Assembly: GCF_002242805.1 (NCBI RefSeq)
Contig: NZ_MCGQ01000014.1
Coordinates: 62,001 to 126,000, forward strand
Direction: 5' to 3'
Length of the DNA stretch: 64,000 nucleotides
Source of the DNA: Streptomyces diastatochromogenes
GTDB lineage: Bacteria > Actinomycetota > Actinomycetes > Streptomycetales > Streptomycetaceae
Of this stretch, positions 56,142 through 64,000 are shown piece after piece. The position numbers and the translations under genes were made by a program. The number at the start of each line of letters is the position of its first letter. Within the stretch, counting starts at the first letter, position 1. A model generated the notes under the pieces. That model was not told the origin of the DNA, did no database searches, and saw only the letters and a program-made list of their open reading frames with translations.

Positions 56142-57187
56142 GCTTTGTTGCCGGTCGGAGGCCGTCTTCTCAGGAATGAGGAGGCGGCCTTTTCCGTGTC
56201 CGCGGGTCTCTCGCCCTCCCCGTCGGGGAGCAGCGGGCGGTGGTCGCCGGTGGCGATCCTGGCCGCCATCCCGGCGAGCTGCCGGCAGGCTCGCGCGATC
56301 TCCCGCTGGGTCGTGTTCCGCTCGCTGACGACCGCCGCGAGCAGCAGCGCGGTCAGCGCGGCGGAACCGTTGAACGCCTGCAGGGTGATCATGTTGGTGA
56401 GCAGGTTGTGACCGGAGAACGGGCCGGTGTGCCGGCCGGCGGCGATGATCGCGAAGGTCGACACGGCCAGCGCGCAGGGCGCGGCCCCCGCCAGCTGGAA
56501 GCGGAAGGCCGCCCAGACCAGCAACGGGAAGCCGAGGAACAGCAGCGGCGTGCGGCCGGTCTCGACGAAACCGATGCAGGCCGTGGCGGCCACCAGCAGC
56601 AGCCCCTCCATCCACCGGAACCGTGGCGCGTCCTTCGGCCAGCGGGCCGAGCTCAGCAGGAGCAGGACCGGCGTGACCACCAGGACACCCATCGCGTCGC
56701 CGGTCCACCAGACCGACCACGTGGGCCAGAAGTCGCCGGTGGTCAGCACACCGGCGAGGGCCAGGGTTCCGGTGCCCACGGTCGCGCTGACCAGCATCCC
56801 GGTGAACGCACCGAGAAAGATCAGGGCGAGCGCGTCCCGGAAACTGTCCAGTTCGTTGCGGAACCCGCTGCGGCGGAGCAGCCCGTAGGAGCAGAGGGGC
56901 GCGAGGGTGTTTCCCGCCACGATCGCCAGCACCGCCGGGGGCGACGGCCCCAGCGGGAAGTTGACCAGGAACGCGCCGAGCGCGACCCCGGGCCAGACCC
57001 GCGGGCCGCGCAGCAGCAGGCTCGCCACCGCGATACCGCTGGGCGGCCACAGCGGGGTGACCTGGCCGCGCACCAGCTGCTGGAGCAGTCCCACCTTGGC
57101 CGCGCCGAAATACAGCCCGGCAATGGCACAGATCTCCAGAACGGTCAGGCCGGTGCGCCGGAGCTGGTCATGCCGCGCGACAGCCAT
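56120..57187 (-). CDS. MASE1-domain integral membrane protein
   Basis: A 355-residue protein with about eight membrane helices. The MASE1 pattern is GLYFGAAKVGLLQQLVRGQV, TPLWPPSGIAVASLLLRGPR, WPGVALGAFLVN and WWTGDAMGVLVVTPVLLL. MASE1 is a membrane sensory domain usually fused to signalling outputs; here the C-terminus ends in about 60 unstructured residues with no output domain. The adjacent GAF-PP2C phosphatase gene upstream may be its partner. The last 22 bases overlap the 3' end of tRNA-Pro in antisense. ATG 57187 is the first plausible start. Confidence 0.87.
56159..56193 (+). terminator. intrinsic terminator after tRNA-Pro
   Basis: A 14-base stem (56159-56172 with 56177-56190, including G-U pairs), GGAA tetraloop and TTTT follow the tRNA by 17 bases. 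It lies antisense to the last codons of the MASE1 gene. Confidence 0.85.
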
Positions 57188-57258
57188 CGGGCGACCTCCG
57201 TGTCCATCGCCCCGAAGCCCATCATCCGCCGGATCCCGCGGATCCTCCACGGCACCGC

Positions 57259-58593
57259 TCAGCCGTGCGGGGCGCGCAGGGCGAGGATGGCCATGTCGTC
57301 GTGTCCGTCGCTGGGGTGGTGATCGGCCAGTGCCTGGACGAACTTCGGCAGGGGCAGGGAGGCGTGTGCCGCGGCGAGCCGGGCCAGCTCGGCCAGACTC
57401 TCGTCGATGGGGTGGTCGGGATGCTCGATCAGCCCGTCGGTGAAGAAGACCACGGTGGCGGACGGGGGCAGGAAGCGGGAGTGGTCGGGGCGCGCCTGCT
57501 CGGTGTCGACCCCGAGCGGCAGCCCGGGCTCGGCGAGCAGGAACTCCGCCCCACGCTCACGGGTGATCAGCAGGGGCGGCACATGGCCCGCGGTGCTCCA
57601 GCGGAGCTGCCAGCCCGGTCCGTCCGGTTCGATACGGGCCAGGGCGGTGGTCGTGACGGGATTGTCCGTGATGGCCTGCAGAATCCGGTCGAGCTGGGCG
57701 AGGACCGCGCCGGGCGGATTTTTCTGGTCGAAGAGCAGAGCGCGCAGCATGTTGCGGGTGGAGGCCATGGCGGCCGCTGCATGCAGATCGTGGCCGACCA
57801 CGTCGCCGATGACGACCGCCACGACGTCGTCGGGCAGGAGGATGGCGTCGTACCAGTCCCCGCCGAGCTGACTCGGCTCGGCGGCGGGCCGGTAGATGGC
57901 GGCGGCGGTGAAGGGCCGCAGGTCGGGCAGGGTGGGGAGCAGCAGCCGCTGGAACTGCTCGCCACCGGCGCGTACCCGTTCGAACAGGCGGACGTTCTCG
58001 ATCGCGATGCCGGCGGCGCTGGCCAGGGCGAGGACGACGTTCTCGTCGTGCACGTCGAAGGGGTGTCCGTCGCGCCGCTCGGAGAGGTAGAGGTCGCCGT
58101 AGATCTCGCCGCGCACGGTGATGGCGACGCCGAGCAGGGTCTGCATGCACGGATGCCCAGGCGGGAATCCGGTGGAGGACGGATGGGCCGGGATGTCGTC
58201 GACCCGCAGGGGTTCGGGGTGGCGGATCAGATGGCCGAGGACACCCCGGCCACGGGGCAGGCCGACGTTGGCCAGATCGTTGCGTTCCTGCTCGGACAGT
58301 CCGGCCGAGATGAACTGCGTCAGGCGCTCCCCGGACTCGCTGAGCACGCCCAGCGCCCCGTAGCGGGCCCCGACCAGGTCCATGGCGGTGGTCACGATGC
58401 GGTGCAGCACCGCCGGAAGCTCCACCTCGCGGCTGATGGCCACCACCGCGTCCAGCAGGCCCTGCAGCCGGTCCATGGCGGACAGCAGGTCGCGCAGTTG
58501 ATCGTCGATCCGGCCCAGCTCGGAACGCAGGCGCACGTGGAGGTCGGGCAGGTGCGGCTGCCTCGGCTCCCTCCCCTCCCTCTCTCGCGCCAT
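57259..58593 (-). CDS. GAF-PP2C (SpoIIE-type) serine/threonine phosphatase
   Basis: A 444-residue protein. Residues about 50-210 are a GAF domain (LHRIVTTAMDLVGARYGALG, GRGVLGHLIRHPEPLRVDDI), preceded by a coiled helix. Residues 225-440 are a PP2C/SpoIIE phosphatase with metal aspartates in LGGDWYDAILLPDDVVAVVI, GDVVGHDLHAAAAMA, FFTDGLIE and DGHDDMAILAL. Such RsbU-like enzymes dephosphorylate anti-anti-sigma factors. ATG 58593 is used; the frame opens 20 codons earlier. It lies 72 bases upstream of the MASE1 gene on the same strand. Confidence 0.92.
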   Translation of the reverse strand: MAREREGREPRQPHLPDLHVRLRSELGRIDDQLRDLLSAMDRLQGLLDAVVAISREVELPAVLHRIVTTAMDLVGARYGALGVLSESGERLTQFISAGLSEQERNDLANVGLPRGRGVLGHLIRHPEPLRVDDIPAHPSSTGFPPGHPCMQTLLGVAITVRGEIYGDLYLSERRDGHPFDVHDENVVLALASAAGIAIENVRLFERVRAGGEQFQRLLLPTLPDLRPFTAAAIYRPAAEPSQLGGDWYDAILLPDDVVAVVIGDVVGHDLHAAAAMASTRNMLRALLFDQKNPPGAVLAQLDRILQAITDNPVTTTALARIEPDGPGWQLRWSTAGHVPPLLITRERGAEFLLAEPGLPLGVDTEQARPDHSRFLPPSATVVFFTDGLIEHPDHPIDESLAELARLAAAHASLPLPKFVQALADHHPSDGHDDMAILALRAPHG

Positions 58594-58658
58594 CACGCTC
58601 CGGCCTCCCGACACGATCCGATCAAGCGGCTGCGTCGCCTTCGATTGTGGCATCGGTG

Positions 58659-58706
58659 CACGGGAAAGGGCCTCGCGAGCGGTGATGCGCGAGGCCCTTT
58701 CCCGTG
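58659..58706. terminator. strong bidirectional hairpin terminator
   Basis: CACGGGAAAGGGCCTCGCG (58659-58677) pairs perfectly over 19 bases with 58688-58706 around a 10-base loop. It lies 13 bases after the stop of the membrane protein gene at 58719 and insulates the phosphatase gene. Confidence 0.88.
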
Positions 58707-58718
58707 TCGCGGGCCGAG

Positions 58719-59519
58719 TCAGGCGGTCCGGACGTCCCGCCGGGACAGCGTGAGGTAGCCGACCAGCCCGAGAATGGCCACCGTCCAGGACAGCGTCACC
58801 GGGCCGAGGCCGAGGCCCAGACCGCCCCGGTGCGGCTCCAGGGCCATCCAGTCGGCGAGCGAGGCGCCGAGGGGGCGCGTGATGACGTAAGCCGCCCAGA
58901 ACGCCGTCACCGGGCCGAGCGTGCCCGCCCCGTGGGCGAGGGCCGGGACACAGATCGCCACGGCGAACAGGACCGCCGAGCCGAGGTAGCCGAGGCCGAT
59001 GGACGCGGTGAGGTCGCCCGCGGCCGTGCCGAGCGCGAACGTGGCGAGGACGGCCGCCCAGTAGAACGTCTCGCGGCGGCGGGTGCGGATGCCATGGATC
59101 GACAGGGTCCGCTCGCTCGCGTACCAGAGGGCGAAGACGGCGGCCAGGGCGACCATGAAGAGGGGCGTCGAGAGGGTGTAGGGGACGCCGAGGCCGACGT
59201 GCAGGACGTCGGCCGCCATCGTGCCGAACACGCTGACCATGACGATCGCCGTCCAGTAGATCCAGGCCACGTACCGGCGGACGGCGAACTGGAGCACCAG
59301 CGACGCCACGAAGGCCAGACCGCCGAGACCCACCGCCGGGATCGGGCCGAGGAGGTGGGCCAGGAAGTCGGACGCGGTCTCGCCCATGCCGGTGGTGAGG
59401 ACCTTGATGATCCAGAAGTAGACGGTGACCTCGGGCACCTTGTTCGCGCTCTCGCGGATGCGCGCGCGGGCGCGGGCAGGGTCGCGGGGCCGCTGATCGA
59501 GGACGTGCTCTGTGCTCAT
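58719..59519 (-). CDS. multi-pass membrane protein, COG4705 type
   Basis: A 266-residue protein with about eight hydrophobic helices. Repeated motifs ANKVPEVTVYFWIIKVLTTG, MGETASDFL and GTAAGDLTASIGLGYLGSA match the COG4705 'membrane-anchored' family, which carries a duplicated four-helix unit. Function is unknown; some relatives lie with manganese or stress genes. ATG 59519 has GAGGG 8 bases upstream; the frame opens 35 codons earlier without similarity. Confidence 0.85.
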   Translation of the reverse strand: MSTEHVLDQRPRDPARARARIRESANKVPEVTVYFWIIKVLTTGMGETASDFLAHLLGPIPAVGLGGLAFVASLVLQFAVRRYVAWIYWTAIVMVSVFGTMAADVLHVGLGVPYTLSTPLFMVALAAVFALWYASERTLSIHGIRTRRRETFYWAAVLATFALGTAAGDLTASIGLGYLGSAVLFAVAICVPALAHGAGTLGPVTAFWAAYVITRPLGASLADWMALEPHRGGLGLGLGPVTLSWTVAILGLVGYLTLSRRDVRTA

Positions 59520-59702
59520 GGCCCGCACCCTCGCATGGTCAACTGCCTCTGCCCCAGCCCCCTTTGCCATTGTTTTGGGGCTTCTGGTGCAGGTGTTGCC
59601 ACGGGCCGCCGCGGGACTGAACACAACCTGAACGCATCCGGGAAGGCGCTGGTCAGCGACCTGACCGGCCTGATAGACAGGCCAGTCACCCGGTGGCCGA
59701 CG

Positions 59703-60239
59703 TCAGGACACGACACCCACGTGGGCGAGGGCCTGCTTCAGCAGCACCCCGTGCCCGCCCGGCATCTCGCTCAGCACGACCTCGGAGGCGGCCTCCTGCG
59801 GGCTGAACCACACCAGGTCCAGTGCGTCCTGCCGGGGCCGGCAGTCGCCGGTCACCGGGACGACGTAGGCGAGGGACACCGCGTGCTGGCGCGGGTCGTG
59901 GTACGGCGTGATGCCGGCCGTCGGGAAGTACTCCGCGACCGTGAACGGCTGCAGGGAGGCCGGCACCCGGGGCAGCGCGACCGGGCCGAGGTCCTTCTCC
60001 AGGTGGCGCAGCAGGGCGTCACGGACCCGCTCGTGGTGCAGGACGCGGCCGGAGACCAGCGTCCGGCTGACCGTTCCGTCCGGGCCGATGCGCAGCAGCA
60101 GTCCGATGCTCGTGACTTCGCCGCTGTCGTCCACGCGCACGGGCACGGCCTCGACGTACAGGATCGGCATCCGGGCCCTGGCCATTTCCAGCTCGTCGCT
60201 GGTCAGCCAGCCGGGCGTGGTTTCGGTCATGTCAGACAT
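59703..60239 (-). CDS. DUF4916/NUDIX-like protein
   Basis: A 178-residue protein starting MSDMTETTPGWLTSDELEMA, with ARMPILYVEAVPVRVDDSGE and SLAYVVPVTGDCRPRQDALD. The pattern is that of the actinobacterial DUF4916 family, grouped with Nudix hydrolases, but a canonical Nudix box (GX5EX7REUXEEXGU) is not visible, so hydrolase activity is doubtful. It lies 33 bases after the amidohydrolase gene on the same strand and may be the end of that operon. Confidence 0.8.
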   Translation of the reverse strand: MSDMTETTPGWLTSDELEMARARMPILYVEAVPVRVDDSGEVTSIGLLLRIGPDGTVSRTLVSGRVLHHERVRDALLRHLEKDLGPVALPRVPASLQPFTVAEYFPTAGITPYHDPRQHAVSLAYVVPVTGDCRPRQDALDLVWFSPQEAASEVVLSEMPGGHGVLLKQALAHVGVVS

Positions 60240-60272
60240 TGCTTGATCATACTTTCCGGGTGGGGCGCGCGC

Positions 60273-61421
60273 TCAGTCGCGGGCCGGATCGTTCACGGGG
60301 AATCCGTACAGGCGGTGGGCGTTGTCACGGCCCGTCCAGGCCGCGATGCGCAGGGCGTCGGGCAGGCTCAACTCGTCGGCGTCCACCCGGGCCTGGAGCA
60401 ATCCGGCCAGCCCCTGCCGGAAGGACAGCGCGCCCAGGTGGTGGAACTCGGCCACACCGTAGGCGTCCGAGCTGTACAGCAGTTTGCGGAACGGGGTGAT
60501 CTCCAGGGCCTCCTCCAGCACCGCCCGGGAGCGGGCCGGGCCGGTGTAGTGCAGGGCCAGGCCGACGTCCAGGTACACGTGCTCGAACACCGTGGCCAGG
60601 TAGGCCGCCTGGCGCTGGTACGGCCAGCAGTGCAGCAGCAGGACCGGGATCGTGCCGGCCGTCAGATGCAGCCAGTCGGTGAGCAGGGCGGGGTCGGCGC
60701 GGTGCAGCCGTACGTCGGCGTCGCCGAAGCCGCTGTGCAGCTGGAGCGGCAGGCCCAGGTCGACGGCCGTCCACAGCAGGTGCCGTACCAGGACCGGGTC
60801 GGTCAGGCGGCCGCCGTGCGCGAGCCGGTGCCGGGCGGCCTCGGTCACCTCCGCGTCCGTGGGGCGCTCGGGGGCCAGCGCGAAGCCGGTGCGGTAGGCG
60901 GCCACCGACTTCACGGCGACCACTCCGGGCCGTCGTACGGCCTCCTCGGCGGCCGCCCGGAACCGGGCCGCGTACTCGCCCGCCTCGACGCCCCGCGCGG
61001 CCACGGCCTCGGCGACCTGTTCCAGCCGTACGACCTCGAAGGCGGCGGCGCCCGCAGCCTCGGCCAGTTCGGCGGGGGAGGTGACGGGGTGCGGGGCGTA
61101 GCCGGTGTCGACGCAGAAGACCTCGGCCCCCGCGGCGGTCAGAAAGCGGCGGTTGACCTCGCGCCAGCCGAGTTCGGAGCGCCGGGCCAGATAGTCGGCG
61201 GGGGGTGCGTGCCGGGGCAGGTCCAGCAGGGGTGCGCAGTGCCGGCGTACGGCCACGCCGACCGGGCTGTCGAAGGTCGAGACGCCGGGCCAGGCCTCGC
61301 CCTCGGTGATCAGCGACTCGAACTGCCCGGGTGCGAGATCGGCCGTGACGGCGCCGTGGCAGTGATGGTCGACCAGCGGCAGCGCGGCGAGGGCCTCGTG
61401 GACCGGGCCGGGGGCGGGCAT
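60273..61421 (-). CDS. amidohydrolase family protein (FluG N-terminal-like)
   Basis: A 382-residue TIM-barrel amidohydrolase. Metal ligands are in LPLVDHHCHGAV (HxH), LQLHSGFGDADVRL, VLLLHCWPYQRQA and LLYSSDAYGVAEFH. It begins two bases after the stop of the glutamine-synthetase-like gene. The fused fungal FluG and plant NodGS have the same two domains, in the order amidohydrolase then synthetase, so the pair probably works together on gamma-glutamyl compounds. The reaction is not established. ATG 61421 is the first codon after the coupled stop. Confidence 0.88.
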   Translation of the reverse strand: MPAPGPVHEALAALPLVDHHCHGAVTADLAPGQFESLITEGEAWPGVSTFDSPVGVAVRRHCAPLLDLPRHAPPADYLARRSELGWREVNRRFLTAAGAEVFCVDTGYAPHPVTSPAELAEAAGAAAFEVVRLEQVAEAVAARGVEAGEYAARFRAAAEEAVRRPGVVAVKSVAAYRTGFALAPERPTDAEVTEAARHRLAHGGRLTDPVLVRHLLWTAVDLGLPLQLHSGFGDADVRLHRADPALLTDWLHLTAGTIPVLLLHCWPYQRQAAYLATVFEHVYLDVGLALHYTGPARSRAVLEEALEITPFRKLLYSSDAYGVAEFHHLGALSFRQGLAGLLQARVDADELSLPDALRIAAWTGRDNAHRLYGFPVNDPARD

Positions 61422-61423
61422 CG

Positions 61424-62827
61424 TCAGTACTTCCAGCGGTAGGCGGCCGCCACCTGCGCGTCGTCCAGCCCGTCCACGGCGGCCGCCTCCCCGAGCCGTA
61501 CGGCGGTCACCGCGTCCGCGAGGACCGGGCCCAGCGCGGACCGCAGCACCTGGTCGGCCCGGAACGCCTCGACGGCCCGCGGCAGCGAGGTCGGCAGGCG
61601 CTCCACCCCGCGGGCGGCCGCCTCCTCCGGCCCGTACCGGGCCGGGTCCCCGGTGATCTCCTCGGGCAGCGGCAGCGACGTGGTCATCCCGTCGAGGCCG
61701 GCGGCGATGACGCAGCCCAGCGCGAGATACGGGTTGGCGGCCAGGTCGACGGGCTTGATCTCCAGGTTGGCGTCCTGGTCCCCGCGGCCCGTCGTGCCGG
61801 TGACGACCCGCAGCGCGGCCTCGCGGGTCTCCCGGCCCCAGGCGGTGAACACCCCCGCCCACTGGGAGGGCTTGAGCCGCAGATAGCTGGCCGGGCTCGG
61901 TGCGGTCACCGCCGTCAGCGCCGGCAGGTGAGCGAGCACCCCGGCCGCGAACGACTCCGCCTCGGCCGTCATGCCGTACCGGCCCGCGCCGCCGGAGTGC
62001 AGGTTCACCCCGTCGCGCCAGCAGGACAGGTGCAGATGGCCGCCGTTGCCGACCCCCTCGGCGAGGAACGCGGGCGCGAAGGAGACCTGCAGCCGGTGCC
62101 GCTGCGCCACCGCCCGGATCGTCTGCCGCACCAGCACGCTGCGGTCGGCCGCCGCCACCGGGTCCAGCGCGCCCACCGACACCTCGAACTGCCCGGCCGC
62201 GTACTCGGGGTGGATCTGGTCGACATCCACGCCCTGTGCCGCGAGCGCCGCCAGCAGGTCGGCCGTGCAGTCGCTCAGCTCGACCTGCCGGGCCGCGCCG
62301 TACGCCGGCCCGGAGACCGCCGGGACGAACTCCGCGCCGGGCGCCGAGTCGAGCCCGACCGCCCACTCGACCTCGACGGCCGCCTTGAAGGCGAGGCCGT
62401 GCCGGTCCGCGGCGTCCGCGACGATCCGGCGCAGGAAGGTCCGGGCACAGCCGGGGTGCCGCTCGCCCTCCTGGGTGATCCGGTCCACGGGCGCCCACGC
62501 CCAGCCGGGCTGCCCGGCCAGGACCACCAGCCGGTCGAGGTCGGGGTAGAGCCTGAGATCGCCGTCCGGGGAGCCGAGGACGTCGGTGGTGACGATCGAG
62601 TCGTCGGCGAGGAACGTGTCGAACACCGGCGACATGCCGACACCCCAGGCCACGGCGGCCTCCAGGCGTGCCGTCGGAATCGTCTTGACCCGGCCGATGC
62701 CCGCCGTGTCCACATAGGCCAGGACGATCCCGTGCACGCCCTGGGCGGCCAGGTCGGCGGTGAGCCCGGCGGCCCGGAGCCGGGCGCCGGGGCGCCCGCC
62801 GGGCACCGGGTCGGCAAGGGTGGTCAT
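61424..62827 (-). CDS. glutamine synthetase-like ligase (GlnA4/FluG type)
   Basis: A 467-residue GS-fold ligase. Beta-grasp N-terminus is GIVLAYVDTAGIGRVKTIPT; metal and nucleotide sites are in AFKAAVEVEWAVG, EYAAGQFEVSVGALDP, GNGGHLHLSCWRDG and YLRLKPSQWAGVF, ending in LEIKPVDLAANPYLALGCVI. It lacks the adenylylation loop of true GlnA. Such enzymes gamma-glutamylate amines such as ethanolamine or polyamines. Translation is likely coupled to the amidohydrolase. The methyltransferase gene lies 39 bases upstream on the same strand. Confidence 0.9.
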   Translation of the reverse strand: MTTLADPVPGGRPGARLRAAGLTADLAAQGVHGIVLAYVDTAGIGRVKTIPTARLEAAVAWGVGMSPVFDTFLADDSIVTTDVLGSPDGDLRLYPDLDRLVVLAGQPGWAWAPVDRITQEGERHPGCARTFLRRIVADAADRHGLAFKAAVEVEWAVGLDSAPGAEFVPAVSGPAYGAARQVELSDCTADLLAALAAQGVDVDQIHPEYAAGQFEVSVGALDPVAAADRSVLVRQTIRAVAQRHRLQVSFAPAFLAEGVGNGGHLHLSCWRDGVNLHSGGAGRYGMTAEAESFAAGVLAHLPALTAVTAPSPASYLRLKPSQWAGVFTAWGRETREAALRVVTGTTGRGDQDANLEIKPVDLAANPYLALGCVIAAGLDGMTTSLPLPEEITGDPARYGPEEAAARGVERLPTSLPRAVEAFRADQVLRSALGPVLADAVTAVRLGEAAAVDGLDDAQVAAAYRWKY

Positions 62828-62866
62828 ACGTCCTCCTCGACGGGCTCGGCCCCGGTGTCGTCGGAC

Positions 62867-63712
62867 TCAGGGTTTCACGGCCACCGCGCCGTACTGCGGT
62901 ACCGCGGCGGCCCCGGGCTCGGCGCGCCACTGCGAGCACGGCACCAGGCCCGGCTCGACCGGCTCCAGACCGTCGAGGAACGAGGCGATCTCCGCGCCGC
63001 TGCGGGCGGTGATCGGCGGGGTGGCGTTGGCGTTCCAGAACTCCATCGCGGCGATGTTGCCCTCGCCGCCCACCTCGGCGTCGTACGTCGGGTGGGTGAG
63101 CACCAGGTGGCTGCCGGAGGGGACCGCCGCCATGATCCGCCGCACGATGTCCCGGGCCTCGTCGGTGTCCAGGACGAAGTTCAGGATGCCCAGCATCATC
63201 ACCGCGACCGGCCGGTCCAGGTCGAGCGTGTCGACGGCGCGCCGCACGATGGCGTCCGGGTCGTGCACGTCGGCGTCGATGTAGTCGGTGACGCCCTCGG
63301 GGGAACTGGTGAGCAGGGAGCGGGCGTGCGCGAGCACGATCGGGTCGTTGTCGACGTACACGATCCGCGACTCGGGAGCGATCCGCTGGGCGATCTCGTG
63401 GGTGTTGTCGACCGTCGGCAGTCCGGTGCCGACGTCGAGGAACTGGCGCACCCCGCGCTCGGCGGTCAGGAAGCGCACCGCCCGCCCCAGGAAGTCCCGG
63501 TCCGCCCGGGCCACCTCCCGGATCACCGGGAACATCCCGGCCACGTGCTCGCCGACCCCCTGGTCGACCTCGTAGTTGTCCTTGCCACCGATCCAGTAGT
63601 TCCAGACCCGCGCGTTGTGCGCCACGGAGGTGTTCAGCCTCGCCGGTCCGGCCGTCGGGGAATCGCCCGCGCTCACGTCGTCGCCCTTCTCCCATGCGTT
63701 GTCCGCCGTCAT
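62867..63712 (-). CDS. SAM-dependent methyltransferase-like protein, DUF574 type
   Basis: A 281-residue Rossmann protein of the actinobacterial DUF574 family: LNTSVAHNARVWNYWIGGKD, RQFLDVGTGLPTVDNTHEIA, RIVYVDNDPIVLAHARSLLT and VAVMMLGILNFVLDT. Many copies occur per Streptomyces genome; SAM binding is likely, the methyl acceptor unknown. ATG 63712 (MTADNAWEKGDD) has GGGGCGG at suitable spacing; the frame opens 19 codons earlier. It may be the first gene of the unit continuing through the GS-like gene. Confidence 0.9.
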   Translation of the reverse strand: MTADNAWEKGDDVSAGDSPTAGPARLNTSVAHNARVWNYWIGGKDNYEVDQGVGEHVAGMFPVIREVARADRDFLGRAVRFLTAERGVRQFLDVGTGLPTVDNTHEIAQRIAPESRIVYVDNDPIVLAHARSLLTSSPEGVTDYIDADVHDPDAIVRRAVDTLDLDRPVAVMMLGILNFVLDTDEARDIVRRIMAAVPSGSHLVLTHPTYDAEVGGEGNIAAMEFWNANATPPITARSGAEIASFLDGLEPVEPGLVPCSQWRAEPGAAAVPQYGAVAVKP

Positions 63713-63858
63713 TGTGCCGCCCCTTGATCGCGCTGTCCCGGGAAACGCACAGCGTGAGAGCCGGGCCACCCTCCGGGGCGCCCAGGCGCATGGGGAACAC
63801 TGGACTCCGGGTGTTCACCAAGCCCACCCGGTATCCCGTTCCCGACCGGAAGAAGGAC

Positions 63859-64000
63859 ATGCCCGCCACGCCCGCGTCCCTCCTCGAAACCCCCGGCCTG
63901 CCCGCCGGTTCCGCCGACATCCGGCTCGTCGTCACCGACATGGACGGCACCCTGCTGGACGACGCCAAGCGGATACCCGACGGACTGTGGCCGATGCTCG
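63859..64000 (+). CDS. HAD-family (Cof/HAD-IIB type) phosphatase, truncated by the window edge
   Basis: About 47 codons are present: MPATPASLLETPGLPAGSAD then LVVTDMDGTLLDDAKRIPDG. The DxDGT motif I with the nucleophile aspartate and the LLDD continuation identify the HAD superfamily, most like Cof-type sugar phosphatases. The start is uncertain: in-frame ATG 63790 and GTG 63811 are further upstream, and the AAGGAC before 63859 is very close to the codon. It is divergent from the methyltransferase gene. Confidence 0.8.
   Translation, partial: MPATPASLLETPGLPAGSADIRLVVTDMDGTLLDDAKRIPDGLWPML

Noticed and set aside
60273..63968. A 1231-codon open minus-strand frame
   Set aside because: Only its last 382 codons (the amidohydrolase) match a family; the rest is the antisense or shifted frame of the GS-like and methyltransferase genes, a common artefact at very high GC.

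Overview
The window is a high-GC actinobacterial chromosome segment, almost certainly Streptomyces. Codon third positions are nearly all G/C, there are many ATGA/GTGA gene overlaps and GTG or TTG starts, TTA (bldA-type) codons are rare, and there is a conservon, a hopanoid cluster and a c-di-AMP (ydaO-type) riboswitch ahead of a LysM/M23 gene. Gene order is typical of a Streptomyces chromosome arm-proximal core. Both edges cut genes: tex on the left and a HAD hydrolase on the right.

Layout. 1-7.5 kb: tex (partial), a GlxA-type DJ-1/AraC regulator with a second stand-alone DJ-1 protein, an enoyl-CoA hydratase, a small HATPase regulator, isopentenyl-diphosphate isomerase (idi), a CDF cation exporter and galE. 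7.7-14.8 kb: a tightly coupled seven-gene operon with two CDP-alcohol phosphatidyltransferases, a nucleotidyltransferase, a glycerol-1-phosphate dehydrogenase homologue, a GT2 glycosyltransferase and a TagGH-like ABC exporter. I read this as a system making and exporting an uncharacterised phospho-glycan or phospholipid built on an activated polyol phosphate; it is my main candidate for an undescribed pathway. 15.1-28.9 kb: a complete hopanoid cluster (hpnC, hpnD, hpnE, polyprenyl synthase, shc, hpnG, hpnH) with its own ispG and dxs, then hpnO, an XRE-cupin regulator with a duplicated palindromic operator, and a 40-residue membrane peptide. A Streptomyces interspersed repeat lies between hpnD and hpnE.

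28.9-38.8 kb: a tyrosine-type phosphatase, GH36 alpha-galactosidase, the riboswitch-controlled M23 endopeptidase, a secreted DUF6250-like protein, an SGNH hydrolase, a TetR regulator with a duplicated fragment of its own 3' end, a Leu/Val-type dehydrogenase with a strong palindromic operator, and an MBL-fold hydrolase. 39.0-43.3 kb: an accessory island with an alpha/beta-hydrolase/NB-ARC/TPR STAND protein (NLR-like), a 63-residue protein and a 2-oxoglutarate oxygenase. The STAND and oxygenase genes each carry a TTA codon.

43.3-64 kb: PhzF-like isomerase, RidA, a conservon (cvnABCD plus a GAF protein), tdh-kbl threonine catabolism with a LysR regulator, an XRE-cupin regulator with GNAT and MmcQ/YjbR genes, a split transketolase under a MerR/SoxR-type promoter, tRNA-Pro(GGG), a MASE1 membrane protein, a GAF-PP2C phosphatase, a multi-pass membrane protein, a DUF4916 protein, an amidohydrolase/glutamine-synthetase pair laid out like a split FluG, a DUF574-type methyltransferase and the partial HAD gene. 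Several promoters appear to drive leaderless mRNAs. No CRISPR array, insertion sequence, prophage or rRNA was seen. All function calls come from reading motifs and gene context; no database search was run.
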